Source: Intoshia linei (Eukaryota > Orthonectida > Rhopaluridae). Taken from it: 28,065 bases of DNA. Made by a program: the position numbers and the translations under genes. Where the stretch lies: assembly GCA_001642005.1 (NCBI GenBank), contig LWCA01000420.1, positions 1 through 28,065 of the forward strand, read 5' to 3'. Positions 1 through 12,400 of this stretch are shown here, in pieces (position 1 is the stretch's first letter; each line of letters opens with the position of its first letter). The notes under the pieces are model-generated. The model was not told where the DNA came from. It was given only the letters and a program-made list of their open reading frames with translations, and did not search any database.

Positions 1-221
1 ATGCGCTTAAATTGATAAAGACGTTTACCGTAAGTGGTTGCAAATGCTGTTTTTAGTCTGTCTTCTATTGCTATTAGAATTTGCCAAAATCCACTACAGA
101 GGTCTAGAGTAGTAAATATTTTTGTGTTAGACAGCTGTTCTAAGCATAATTTTAGAATTGGAGTTGGATAAGAGTCTGGTTTAGTTAAAGCGTTAAGGTT
201 TCGATAATTCACCACGAAACG
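1..221 (-). pseudogene. Ty3/Gypsy-type reverse transcriptase fragment, cut by the window edge
   Basis: Read on the minus strand from 221 to 1, one frame stays open for about 73 codons and encodes the N-terminal part of a Ty3/Gypsy reverse transcriptase. It begins near RFVVNYRNLNAL and contains TLDLCSGFWQI, whose first Asp is the first catalytic aspartate of the polymerase. It then runs through KTAFATTYGKRLYQFKRM up to the window edge, where the family normally continues into PFGL. The enzyme copies retrotransposon RNA into DNA. No start codon or upstream protease or gag is seen, and homology stops abruptly at about 221, next to a hAT-like terminus. It is therefore probably a fragment, although an intact frame could continue outside the window. 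Confidence 0.85.
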
Positions 222-274
222 ATATTTAAAATACAAAAAGTGAGCGATGCATGAAAAAAGGTTGGGAAGCCCTG
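222..274 (-). mobile_element. hAT-like transposon terminus
   Basis: On the minus strand, starting at 274, the sequence CAGGGCTTCCCAACCTTTTT reads like the terminal inverted repeat of many hAT elements, which often begin CAGxGxTTCxCAACC. The element would extend leftward, and its other end lies outside the window. The Gypsy RT fragment abuts it directly, so either a retrotransposon landed in a hAT element or the fragment was captured. The 8 bp after the terminus (275-282) would be the target duplication, but it cannot be checked here. Confidence 0.5.
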
Positions 275-2393
275 CTCTAGTTGAAAACGCTTTTGATTTT
301 ATTAATAAATTAAATTTTTAGGCTGTTTAATTTTTTAAACAAAATTGAAAATTAGGTTTTTACCCTGAAGGATTCAAATTCGGATAGTGAAAAATAGATA
401 TAAACACGCTCTGGTAAAAACTATATTAGAAAGTATAATATAGATATTTTAAGTTATAAGACTGTCATTTTTTAAATAAACGGTAACAGACACACACCGA
501 GATTCAATTTTATATAAGTAAAGTTTATATTCGTTTCGGAAATATTTTAAATATATCAATTTTATGATCGGCGCACCTATATTTTGATGGCAGCATCCAG
601 AGCTGAACTTAACATGCTCGAGGATATCAAAAAATCAAAAATAGGCTCCTTTAATATGTTCAATGACGATGCATAATGTTATATATTTCATAACCACTTA
701 TCGTGCATCGTTCACTGATCTTGATATAGTCTATATGACAGTTTAAATTTAACACAAAAAAAAAGTTATGATATTAAAAAATACATTATTTTTAAATGCT
801 CAATTTGGAAAAATAATGCCTCTTTATTATAAAAATTTCGGTTCTATTCAAATAAAATGCATACATGCAGCATGCACTACATTGAATAATCAACGTCTAA
901 TCTTGTGATTTTAAATATACATTATTTGTTAGCATTAATATGTAATTAATACTAACTGATTATTTAAAATAATTAATTGAATTGTAAGTAATCTTATTCA
1001 TAATGTGTCTGTTAATTTTAAGTTATTTAGTTACAACAAAGTTATTAAGTTATTAAAAAATGACTGAAATTGTTTATATTTGGAATATAATCAATATTCA
1101 CTATATAACGATATTAATATGATTTTTACACATTTGGAGCGTTCATCTCATGACATAAAAATGCATGTAAATTTATCAAAACGGAAAGCACATTTGAGAC
1201 GCCATCAAGTTTTGAACGGTTTGAAGTATGTCAGTAAAAATAGAAAATATAGCCAATTTATACAAATTACTCGATAAAAATTTTTCAACATATAAAAAAA
1301 TAAATACATATAATCTATAAATCAATAATATGAAATAAGAAAGATTCAGTATTGATTAAGGGTTCATATAAAAACGTATTTTAATTAAATCATAATGGAT
1401 TTGTAATTGTAAAGTACACCTTGTAACATTAATAATGTATATCAATATACAATTTAATTGATTTTCCTCTATCTAATTGGTAAATGGTGGCTAATTAAAG
1501 GTCGCGGAGAGTCAACAGTGAGCATGGATCAGGTGAAAAATGTGGATCCTATAATATATGATTCTACAGTGATAATCAACCTATAACCGCAGGTTTTAAT
1601 TTTGAAATATATTTTGAAATTCTTTATTGGCCGAATATTTTTAATAATTTTAAAAGGTTTTGTGTCTTTGTTTAAAAAATTTTTTTTCATAGATTTTATA
1701 ACAATAAATAAAAATTGGCCCATGAGGGTTTTAATTATTTTATATTGATAAAATGTGATTCTTTTGAAAAAATTATGAAAACCTCTGTCCTATATTAACA
1801 ACAAAAAAATTTGGTTACTCTATCCATGTTTTAATCCAGTGATTGACAAAATAAATTCAGCATTATCGTGTTAGTGTAAAAAAATTAAATCAACCTTTTT
1901 CAAATAATTTTTAAACTAAACACCTATCACTTTAGAATATTAGGCCCGTCATAGGGTTCCTAGACTCCTTATACTGCAGTAATTGATATTTTTTGCTTCG
2001 AATTTGATGAAAATGGAATATTGAATGATCAAAATTGAATCGAATGGTAGTTTAGACATTAAACGTTGAGATATAATTCACTAATTTTAATCCTTATTTA
2101 TATAAAGTAACATAATAAATGTTTATTGCTTTTGACGAGTTCTTCGGATAAGAATGCTGAATCAGCACTACTGAAAACTGTAAATTGCACAACAATCAAT
2201 TTTCATCTATAACATTAACAATACAAATTCATACCTTTTAAAAATTAAAGAGTTTATCTATATTTCGTAGATTTTGTATTCGATTTTGCATTTTTACGGT
2301 TGTAACGTTTCATCTGCATAAATTAAATTTCATATTACTAAGTTCAAATCAACTTATATGTAAATTTTATATTAAGTTCAAATATACCATGAC
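275..2393. other. AT-rich stretch with no supportable gene
   Basis: I see no conserved coding region here. A 65-codon open frame at 1080-1277 starts with TTG and resembles no family I know. It has a somewhat coding-like stretch (about 1125-1270, basic and His-rich) that could be an exon, but nothing supports it. The rest is AT-rich, with many stops in all frames. Confidence 0.5.
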
Positions 2394-2622
2394 GCAGGAC
2401 CGTGGAGAGGTGCTAGATCCACATGACCCGGACCTACTATCACGAGGGGTTACTATTATAATTTATTAATAGGTAATGTTGGAAATTTTCATTTTGATGA
2501 TGACCAATGCTATTTCCAACTGTTATTTTTAACTTTTAGACAATAAACTACATTAATGTATAGAAGTCCCTTTTTAAAAAAAATATTTCCTATGGGCCTA
2601 CGGCTGTTCTCCACGGTCCTGC
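2394..2622. mobile_element. Short terminal-inverted-repeat element (MITE-like) 1
   Basis: A 15-bp motif GCAGGACCGTGGAGA at 2394-2408 recurs exactly inverted at 2608-2622, so the segment is 229 bp with perfect terminal inverted repeats. It has no coding capacity. The flanks show no clean target-site duplication (left ends CATGAC, right begins ATTGAAG), so the exact ends may lie a few bases away or the flanks have decayed. Confidence 0.6.
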
Positions 2623-2858
2623 ATTGAAGTAGAATTATTTTAGTAATGACCTTCCTGTTTTATTGTAACCACTTTTCGATTAAAACTTACGCTCAGATCG
2701 TATAGTGTTTTCTGTCATTTTTTTGACTCAGAGACGAACCTATCGTACTGTGAGACTCCTCTATGGGACCTCGACGCAATTTTTATAAAATAGTAGCTTA
2801 CTTTTTTCAATTAAAGATTAAAAAAAATTATATTGTTGAATATCAACATCAATACATC

Positions 2859-3137
2859 GCAGTGTTAGAGTTATAATGTTCTATCTGCAATTTTTTCAAA
2901 TAAAATAGTTTGACAGATTGTTCCATTAGTGAAATTTAAGTTCTGAAAAACCCTTATGTTTTTATTTTTATCGTACGAAACTTTTCAATGTACTTGAACA
3001 AATTTTAAAAAACTAAATTGTATAATTAAATTTCAACATAAAAATTATATTTTAGGCATTATAGTACTTTTAAACTTTAAAGTCGATTTATGAAAATCTA
3101 TGTTGATGCAGATAGAACATTATAACTCTAACACTGC
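2859..3137. mobile_element. MITE-like element 2 with perfect 31-bp inverted ends
   Basis: The 31 bases at 2859-2889 (starting GCAGTGTTAGAG) are exactly reverse-complemented at 3107-3137. The 279-bp interval has no coding potential. The CAGTG start one base in recalls hAT termini. Flanking 8-mers CAATACAT and CAATATGT agree at 6 of 8 positions, but they do not sit at symmetrical distances from the inverted repeats, so the target duplication is uncertain. An RNA from this locus would fold into a long hairpin. Confidence 0.65.
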
Positions 3138-3170
3138 AATATGTAATGTTAATAACTTAAACTGTAAAGT

Positions 3171-3386
3171 CCAGATCCACGAAGAGATGACCAGGTGCTA
3201 TATGACACTACACGTCCTTTGCGAAAAATATAAAATTGGTAGATTTGGTTCTGTACGTAAAAATCAACAATGTTGAATTTTGTCGGATTGTGCCGGCTCG
3301 TGTCTCAAATGGTGTCTTAAAATTATAGTACCGACAGGAAGGTCCAAAGCTAGTCTACCGGTCCATCTCTTCGGGAAACCTCGAAA
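3171..3386. mobile_element. MITE-like element 3 with imperfect inverted ends
   Basis: CCACGAAGAGATGACCAGGT near 3178 is mirrored by CCCGAAGAGATGGACCGGTA read on the minus strand from about 3376. This gives imperfect terminal inverted repeats of about 20 bp around a segment of roughly 215 bp. There is no open frame. It is the third such element within 1 kb upstream of the 941-codon gene. The outer limits are approximate. Confidence 0.45.
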
Positions 3387-3612
3387 AAAATGTTTAAATT
3401 TGAAGTCTAACTTTTAACCTTCAGGTTTGACTTTTAAAATTTTCATTCAAATCAAAAAACTACCGAAACAGAAAATGATTGAGAATATTTTTAAATTATA
3501 AAATTAAAATTATTTTTAGATAGGTATAAAACATGTTTACAAAATTAATCAAAAACAATCCTAAAAAAAAGGTGAAAAGCAGGTAAATTCCAAAATAAAC
3601 CTATTAAAAAAC

Positions 3613-6499
3613 ATGAATATACAAACCAAAGATGAACAATCAAACTCAATTGATAATTACAGTAAATTAATGCGAAACATTTTAAACTCGAATAAAAATT
3701 ACACAAGTTATAAAAGTAATTTAGAATTAAAAAATTTGAATTCAATCAAAAATCTATTGCCAATGAAAGATGAAATGGAAACAAAAATGAAATATAAGCT
3801 ATATAAAAAGTATAAACCTTTAAAAAGAAATAAAAACACAAAACGAATAAGGATGAATACTAAATATATAATGTTTAAAAAAATGAAAACTACAAGGTTG
3901 AAAAAAATTGTTAAATTTAGCATAAACTGTCAAACCAAATTAAAACAAACAAATTTTAAAACTGTAAAAAGTATTGACAAATATGAAATTGATAGACACG
4001 AGTCTATTATTCTAGTTCATCGATCGATGAATTTAGTAAATGGGTGTAATTTGGATAAATTGAATAAAATGCTAGTAAACACGTCATTGATAAACCAAGT
4101 TGGCAATTACAAAAAGAATTACATAGTTTTTGGTAAAAACATTAAAGTGCTAATGAGTATAAAATTTGATTTCTCAAATGAATGGAATTTTAACGAGGTA
4201 AATAATAATAAACTGAGTAAATATAAAGTAATGCAATGTAATGTAATGAATAAAAAGTGTACTAGAAAACAATGCACCCTTAGAAAAAATGTCAAATCAG
4301 AAAACAATATAATATCGACACAATGCGATGCTGATCGTAGACTGAATGGAAAATTTGATACATGTGTTTTATATAATGAAAAAAACAATAGTAAAAGTTA
4401 TAAGCGTGAAAAAAAGGAAGTTTTTAAAAAATTGTACAAATCACAAGAATCTGACTATATAAACATTGCATCGTATATTTCGTTGACTAAATTTCATTCT
4501 GTAATAAATAATTGTCTTTTAATCGATATTTTGGTAAATTTGAACGAGACTAGAGCGGAAAAATTAGTCTGCAGTATTTACAAATCAATAAAACGGATTG
4601 ATTCAGTTTTATATAAAAATAAATTACACAAAAATCGAGTTTGCAAATTTTTCCAAAATTTAAAAAAACATAAGTCTAAGCATAAACTTAAAAGTTTAAT
4701 TACACATCGATATTTTTCAAAAAAGGTTTTGATACAAGTTTACAAGATTATCGATAATTATCAAGTTTTACAAAGTTCTCAATATTCAATGGGACAAAAT
4801 TGGTCCAATATAGAACAAAAAATTGAACTATTCAACGTAGAAAAACAATTCAATAGTTATCAAAATACAACTAAAAAATTCAACAGCTGGCCAAATTCTT
4901 GGGTCGAACCAAGGAATACTAATACTTTGAATGTGACCAACTTAAATAGTAGAGCATTGTCGGTGGATTATGATTGTTTGTGCAAAAACACACAGTGCGA
5001 ATGTTTATTAAACGATGAAAACATGCCTAATCCAGCTAAATTAGATACATTGGCAACAACAATCAGTCCCGCATCTAAGGATTATCAAGTCTACATAAAC
5101 TGTTCAAATGATTTAGATAATCTAAAACATATATCCGAGATATCTACCGATCACATCAAATCATTTAGTTGTGAGAAGGATTATAATTATTCAAATTTGT
5201 CTTGTTTAGAATCTCAAACATTTGATAATTATTTTGAAAATTTTAACACCAATTTCAGTACTATTGATTCAAATATAACAGAAAAAAGTTGTATTAAAAG
5301 GCCATCATCTTCCAACAGTTTTTCTTCCAGAATTAGACAAAGTTTTGACAAGTATGATTTAAAAACGTTAATTAGTGGAGCTAAAAAAGAAATTAAGCGA
5401 AAAATATCAAATATTGTGAATTACACACCAATTAAAAATAAAAAAGAATATTCATCACAAATGAATGTCATGAACGTAATCTCAAGAAAATGTGAACTTG
5501 TAAGTAAAACAATGGATAAAGTAAATATAAAAAAGAAGGAAAAATCTTTATTTAAAAACAAAAATCGTAAGCTTTACGATAGAGGTCAAAATCATTTGAG
5601 TGGTTCAGATATTTTCATTAACAATTCAGGGAATACAAATAGAAACGATTCAATTACAAAATCTCAAAATGTATACAAAATTGAAAAATGTAAAACCTCA
5701 AAATCGACAATATTTAGACATTTTAGTCATAAAAGTAAGAAACATGAAAATTCATTGAATGATTCAAATTCAACATTAATTCATGTAGATTCAGGTTTTG
5801 ACTCTACCAGTAATTCGAGACTTAATTTGCATCAATCAAATGTTGATTTAAATTATGATACAAACTCCAATTCCAATTCAAAATATAAATTAAATTTACA
5901 CGCAAAAAATAAAGAAATTAATAGTTTTCCGGTGGGTGAATTCAAAATACAAAATTCTTTAATGTCTCAAAATTTAGAAAACTCGCATAATTTACAAAAT
6001 TCTACATTCAGTTTAACTTCTGAATTCGTAAATTTAGATAATCCAAACATTTATTGTTCTTCTTGTAATCTAAAACATCAAGAGTTTCATTTTAATGGTA
6101 GATATTATTCTACTGTAGGAAATTGTAATAATTTAATTTATCAATCAAATAATTCCATGAATCAAAATGTCAATCCAAAATCTTTAACCAAGAAAAGAAG
6201 CTTCTTCGATAAAATTTTTAAACGCAAAAAAATTGATTTATATGACAATTCTCATATCATGTATACTTCTGCTTACAATTTACAATATCCAAATGAAAAA
6301 GTAGACAAGGATTTAAATATCAATGTCAATGTTTTTAAAAATGATAAAATTGTTTTAAAAACTTTACAAGAAGAACCTGTCTATTATAATCAATTTAAGG
6401 TAAATTAATAAATTTTAATTATAATTATTTCAAATTACACCAAATTTATTTTTTCTTTAGGTTCAACCCAGTCTAGAGTCAGAATATAGCACGTGGTAA
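3613..6499 (+). CDS. Unrecognised large Lys/Asn/Ser-rich protein (941 aa, two exons)
   Basis: Exon 1 is 3613-6399 and exon 2 is 6461-6499. They are joined across a 61-bp intron (AAG|gtaaat ... tttctttag|GTT) in phase 0. The second exon adds 12 residues ending EYSTW. ATG at 3613 is the first Met after an in-frame stop at 3562. An uninterrupted frame of 929 codons in 75%-AT DNA cannot be chance. The protein has no signal peptide, membrane segment or domain that I recognise. Residues 1-320 are very Lys-rich, with clusters such as KYKPLKRNKNTKRIR. A small Cys cluster, DCLCKNTQCECL, lies near residue 455. The middle and C-terminal parts are Ser/Asn-rich and probably disordered, with a basic patch KKRSFFDKIFKRKK near residue 860. 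It is likely intracellular. A nuclear or cytoskeletal scaffold is possible, but function cannot be assigned. It looks lineage-specific and fast-evolving. Confidence 0.8.
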
Positions 6500-6599
6500 T
6501 ATTTTAATTTACACAATAAGGAAATGTTTTCAAATGAAATTTTTAAATGAATATGCGTTATTTGTTGGTTTTTGACTAATAGTTTGTATTGTTTTCTTT

Positions 6600-7100
6600 T
6601 TGATTGCTTATAAATCACAAGTGTGCGTTCCAATTTTTTTTCTTATTCATCATGCCGACATTTTGAGTATTTTTAAAAAAAATTTACAAGTGCGTTAAAA
6701 TTTTAAATGAAATTATAGTCTAACAAATAATTGTCTTAGCTTATAATGTTTTATTTTTTCAAATTTTGCGTCTAAACTTTTTTGAGTTGATTTTTATATC
6801 TTAGTGCGTTATTGAATTTTTTATTCATTGATATTACCGATATATTTAATTAAATTTTTACAAGTGTGCGTTAAAATGCACAGTTTTTGAATCTGGAAAA
6901 ACCAGAAGATTTTTATATATTAGTGCGTTACTGAATTTTTTTATTCATTCATCCTGCCGATACTTTTAATTAATTTTTATATGTCTACAAAAAAGAATTA
7001 TCAAGTCACTAAATTGTGTAGTTTATTTTTGTTAATTTTTATATTTCAGTGCGTTTCTAAATTTAATTTAATTAAATTCAAATCTAATCATGCATGTCTA
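6600..7100. repeat. Degenerate tandem repeats, about 120-130 bp period
   Basis: A motif AGTGCGTTA or AGTGTGCGTT, followed by a T-run, ATTCATTxAT and (C/A)TGCCGA or ACCGATA, recurs near 6620, 6803, 6922 and 7048. The last three copies are 119 and about 126 bp apart. Copies are strongly diverged. The array begins about 100 bp downstream of the 941-codon gene's stop and may overlap its 3' UTR. No coding region is seen. Confidence 0.55.
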
Positions 7101-9462
7101 CATTAAAAAAAATGTAAAGAATTTACTAGGTGTATAAAATTATAATAGACTCTATATAATTTACAGTGAGTTATACAATTTAATTATTTCTTTTAATATA
7201 CCGATAAAAAAGTGCATTTACAGTGTAATAAAATTTATAAGTTAAATCTAAATTATGCAATTCAATTTTGACAATGATGACATTGTGCGCATATGTTGCT
7301 TAGGAAATTTTTATAATCTAATTACATTTAATATAGTGCATAACGCAATGTATGTATTTTATATATGAGTACAAAATTTGTACTGGAAATAAGCATAATT
7401 TCAATTATATTCATCGTAATTATTTATTGAATGGTTAAAAAGTGAAACGTTTTAAAAGTAACTCTTACGTTCTTTTCATTTTCTTTAAAGTCTGCTTAAA
7501 ACGCGTGTCTGGCCTTGAAAAAATTATTATCTCAATTCATTCTTTAATTATAATATCGATTAACTACTTAATCTCTAATTTGATTTTGTTTGATAAAGTT
7601 GATATTTGCAAAAATTTACAAAATGTTGGCAAATTTAAAGGTTTATTTTATAATAAACTAGTATTATCAAGTATTTTCTGTTTTTAGTTTATATAATTTT
7701 TAAAAACTAGATTCATAAGGATAATTGTCAATTTATATGTGAGTTTTTAGGGTAGATATTAACAAATTCTAAAGTTTTAAATGTTTTCTCATTGAATATC
7801 CAGTGTGATGAGTTTTATAATTATTGTATGTTTTCAGTGTACTTTGTAACTTATCGTGACAATTATTACGTCGTTTTTGACGGCTTGAAATTGTGGACCT
7901 AGGTGATGATTTTGATTTTAAGTTTTTTTGTAGTCAATTTTCGACCTTTTGAATTGATTTCAACGATTGATTTCAATTGATTTGTGATCTATAACTATAT
8001 GCTCTGTTTGCCTAATAGTTTCACGAAATTAATAAGCAACGGTTTTATATTTTATTAAATAGTACCTAATTGTACATAAGATTCAAGTCCTATGGTCTGA
8101 ATGGTTTGTTTCATAAATTATTTTCAAACGTAGCTCGTAGTGTCTAACGGTTAATTATAGTTAAGATTCTCCTGAATTGATTACATCAATCCAAATATTA
8201 CAATAGTGTTTACATTCCCTGGAGAATGATAAGAGATATTACCCGTTGAGTAGCAGTACTCTCGATTTAAAAATTTGCATAAATATTTAAAATTTATTGT
8301 GAATATTAATATTATACAGTACATTAATAATTACATTATTAAAGTTTCGCAAATAAATTGAATTAATTAAATGAAATTAGATAATTTAAATGTCACAAAC
8401 TAAAAATATGTATTAAATATTAAATTACAATGTACACAAATTTCATCAAAATGGTTTCCAAATACGAACATTGCTTTAAAAACATTGACAATACTATTAA
8501 ATTTATTTATCAAATGCATATACATTTTATCAATTTCAATTTTTAATTTAAAGTAAAATTTAATTTATTTATTCTAATGACATTTTTTTGGTTCATCAAT
8601 CAATCACTCAAATCACTCAATTTTTGAAATAAAATGTGGAATTTACATCTGCCATTTATTGATACGAAATTTAATATCTTTAAATAATTTGATAATTGTA
8701 AAAATGGCATTATTTATCATTTTTTAACATTCATACTGGGAATATTTTTATTACTGTAAAAAACACCACAATTTACACTCAATTATATTTACAAGATGGA
8801 TCTTGTCAGGTTTTTTTGTCGTTAAAAATTTAAATTAAAAATATTTTGAAATGATAAAAATTTAGTAATATTTTATTCATTTTCTCGTCTAGACATTAAA
8901 AATTAAATGTACAATTGCATACATTCATTGTAAATGGTTGAGTCTAATTAGTAAGTAAAAAAGTCATTGGCATTAAAAACATTCTACAATTATTTGCAAA
9001 CAAAAAGGATAAATATTGCAACGACAAAGTCAATCAATTAAATGTAACAATGTGTATGATTGTACACTACATAGTCTGTATTTAATTTTAAAGAAACATT
9101 AGATACTACGTACTAGATTAAATTATATTTTTGTTGCAGTTGGCTATTAACAACTTTTCTAAGTGACTTGATAACACAGATATTCAATTGAGTATAACGA
9201 TACTCGTCAAATTCATACTGTACATCTAAATTTACTTAGAAATATCTAACTAGTTCAAAAAAATTCCGCACGTCACTTGGTGTTGCATCGCAATTCAATC
9301 GCAACGCTTTTATCTATAGAAACACAATTTGAGTGTAGAGAAATTTATGAGAATATCAGTTTATCCAAAACACATCTAAGGATGTTTTGAATTTGAAAAT
9401 GTTGGTTGAAATTAATAGTCAATTTTAGTTATCAACAATTTCAATCTGCAAACTATACAAAC
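7101..9462. other. Long AT-rich interval before the Shroom-like gene
   Basis: No conserved coding sequence is visible. An 81-codon frame at 7442-7687 starts with GTG, is hydrophobic by composition and matches nothing. The last few hundred bases presumably hold the promoter and 5' UTR of the downstream gene. In the frame of that gene an open stretch extends left from 9463 to at least 9406 without an ATG. A possible splice acceptor (aattttag) ends at 9428, so an additional 5' exon may lie here. Confidence 0.4.
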
Positions 9463-12400
9463 ATGAATTTTGTAAACGAAAAGAAAATAATTAGCACTGC
9501 TCCTCCATTACCTCCAAGGAAAAAATCCTTTTCAAGAAAGGAAAAAATGCCTTTACCAAAAAAAATTGTAAAATTGGAAAAATGTGATAAACATATAGCC
9601 AATTACATAGGAAAAGTAGGGAAAATGAACAGTTTTAGTGAAAAGAAAGAAAGTAAGATTATGAAATTATTTAGAATGAAAAGGAGTTGTTTTAAAAACG
9701 AACAGCCAACGTCCGTTTACAAATTTAGACCTTTACCACAAATTCCTCAGGACGAAAATGAATCAAAATCTAAATTATCTCCTAATGCGTCATTTACTGA
9801 AGGAGGCACTTTAAAACCAGAAAACTACGCAGAACAATTACGAATTGCAGCAAAATTACAACAGCAGACCGGTTTATTGAAAATTGGAAATACATGTGTT
9901 AATCCAGAATTATCAATGCTTCCCGAAGAAAACTACTCCATTTTACCAAATTCTATTTTATTAAATTCTCACAAAAGCAATCTCAAAAACGAATACAATT
10001 TAAAAAGTCAATCTGTTGAAAACTGGGGGTCCATTTATGCAGATTCTTTTTGTTCTGAACCTCCGCCATCTATAAATTTGAAAAAATGTAAATCTAAACT
10101 GTATTCAAAGTATAAATCTAGTCGTCTTTGTTCTACACCAAAATTTCCTACGCCAGTATTATATTGCAAACAAAATTCTCTTGTTATTGCTAACAATTTC
10201 AAACAAACTATAACAAACCAAAACGTAGAATCAACAGATAATCAATGTCGTACAAATGGTGATTATACTGAAACAAATAAATCAATTATAAATAATAAAT
10301 ACATGGATTTTGTTTCAAATTTAAAATCCAACTATAAATCTGATAAAATTTCCAAATCAAAGAGTCATGTTTCTATTTCTTTGGATTTAGAAAAAACTGT
10401 TGTAACTAAAATTGCAAAATATACATCTGATCTTAATCTCAACTATACAAAAAACGTTCAGTCCATTTACGATAAAATGATTTTCCGTTCATTATCAAAA
10501 CCTCCAGCGTTACCTCCAGAAACTAATCGAAGTTCTGTTAAATCATTTGTATCAGCATTTGAAAACCTAAGCAATACTAACCTTAATGAATCTACTCTAG
10601 ATAAACCAAACATTACACCTTTAAGAAATTCATCCATTAAATTTAAACCAGTTGAAAAAGAAAACAGTCTAAAAAATAGACACTTGTCGTTATTGGAATC
10701 AACCATTGTTCATTTTAAAACTGATTCAGATGAAAAACCGCGCAATTCAACAGCTGATATGATTTCAAATTTGACTACCAAAAAGGTTAAATTTTACCCT
10801 GAACCTAAAAAAACTAAAGAAATGATACAATCTGTCGAAAGTGGTATCAATTCCGTCATTTCTAGTTCCTCGTTTGACAAAAGTATTGTTGACGATCTTA
10901 AACATTTACAATTAAACGATACTCATGAACACAGTTTCATTATTGATCCTGCAAATACCTGCCCCGTTAACAATAAAATTTGTTTTAATCATGAAATCCA
11001 ATTTAATTTACCTCAGAATATTTTCCAGTTCATTTTTGAAAATTGTCAAAATTACACTTTCAATTTTGGCGAGTTATTGACGTGCTTAGTCAATCTTGAT
11101 GAAAATCCTAATCATGAACTGCTAGACAAACTTTCCGTGTTTAAGGAATGGAATTTTATCAAAAATTTTAGGTAATTTTAAAAATTTATTTTTAACTCTT
11201 ACGAGACTATTCAATTTTTACTTCATAAAAACTTAAATTTCACAAAATAAAAGCCAAACTATTTCATAAAATTTTTTCGAAAGATTATTCAGAGTGAACA
11301 ATTGAAAGTGTCAACTGTGTTTCAAACAAAAAGTTTAAAAAAATAGTATATAAATGTTAGTTACGATGAGCTATAATTTGTTTAAAACTTTAACGGCACA
11401 ACCCAAGGTTTTTTTTAAATTTAATTCATTAATAATAATAAAACAAATTTAAAATAACAGTACTTAAATTGATGCTTAATTCTCGTTATATATCTAAAAA
11501 CTATTTAATTAATTAATTAATTACAAAAATTAACTTTTATATCATTATGTACAGTTTAATTTTATTAAAAATTTAAGATAGTTTCATTCAATAAAGGTAA
11601 AGAACATTTAATCTAATGCGCAAAAACTGAAATACTCCTCAAAAAAATAATATTATAATTTTTGATATAATTGACCAAAAAAATTAATTTTAGCATGATT
11701 ATGTACAGTTTAATTACATTAAAAATATACAATTTATTAATTCAATAAGGGTAAATATGGGAATATTTTATTTAATGCGCAAAAACTGAAATATCTTTTC
11801 ATAAAGTAATATTTTATTGTTGACACTATGTAAACATTGGTAATAACATTAATTTTGTACTCATATCTCATGAGTAATCATTTGTTCACAATTGACATAA
11901 GTACCGCCTTATTTTTGTTTGTATGCAAACAATTTAAATTTATCAGTGTATTTTTTTTGCATGCCGGCAAACAATAGTAAATTTATAATTGTACTTTTTT
12001 GCATGTATACGTGTTATTGTCTCGTAAGGGTTAATGTCAATGTTTTCAAAAATCGACGCACAACGCATGGTCAATGATCATTTTTAATTGTTAAAATGTA
12101 TTTGTTGTTATCAACATTTTCAGTTGTGCGTTATTTTTAGCGCAATTTATTAATAATTTTACAACAGGTAATATTTTATCTGATTCATAAACATTATAAT
12201 GTTTTAATATTTTAGAGAGGATTTGTTGAAAAGTGCCATTTCAATAAAGGTAAATAATTGTATAAATTGTATCTAAAATAATTTAATTTAGAAACCAGAG
12301 CCATCGGAAATAAACCAAAATGAAATTGAAAAGTTGGAAAAACTAGTTGAATCTTTACGAGAAAAACAAAAAGAAATTGTACAAAAGAAGGAAACTGTAA

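Noticed and set aside
1080-1277. 65-codon open frame with a basic, His-containing stretch
   Set aside because: Starts at TTG, has no recognisable family or flanking splice evidence, and is short enough to be chance.
7442-7687. 81-codon hydrophobic open frame
   Set aside because: GTG start and composition expected of AT-rich noncoding DNA; no family resemblance or splice context.
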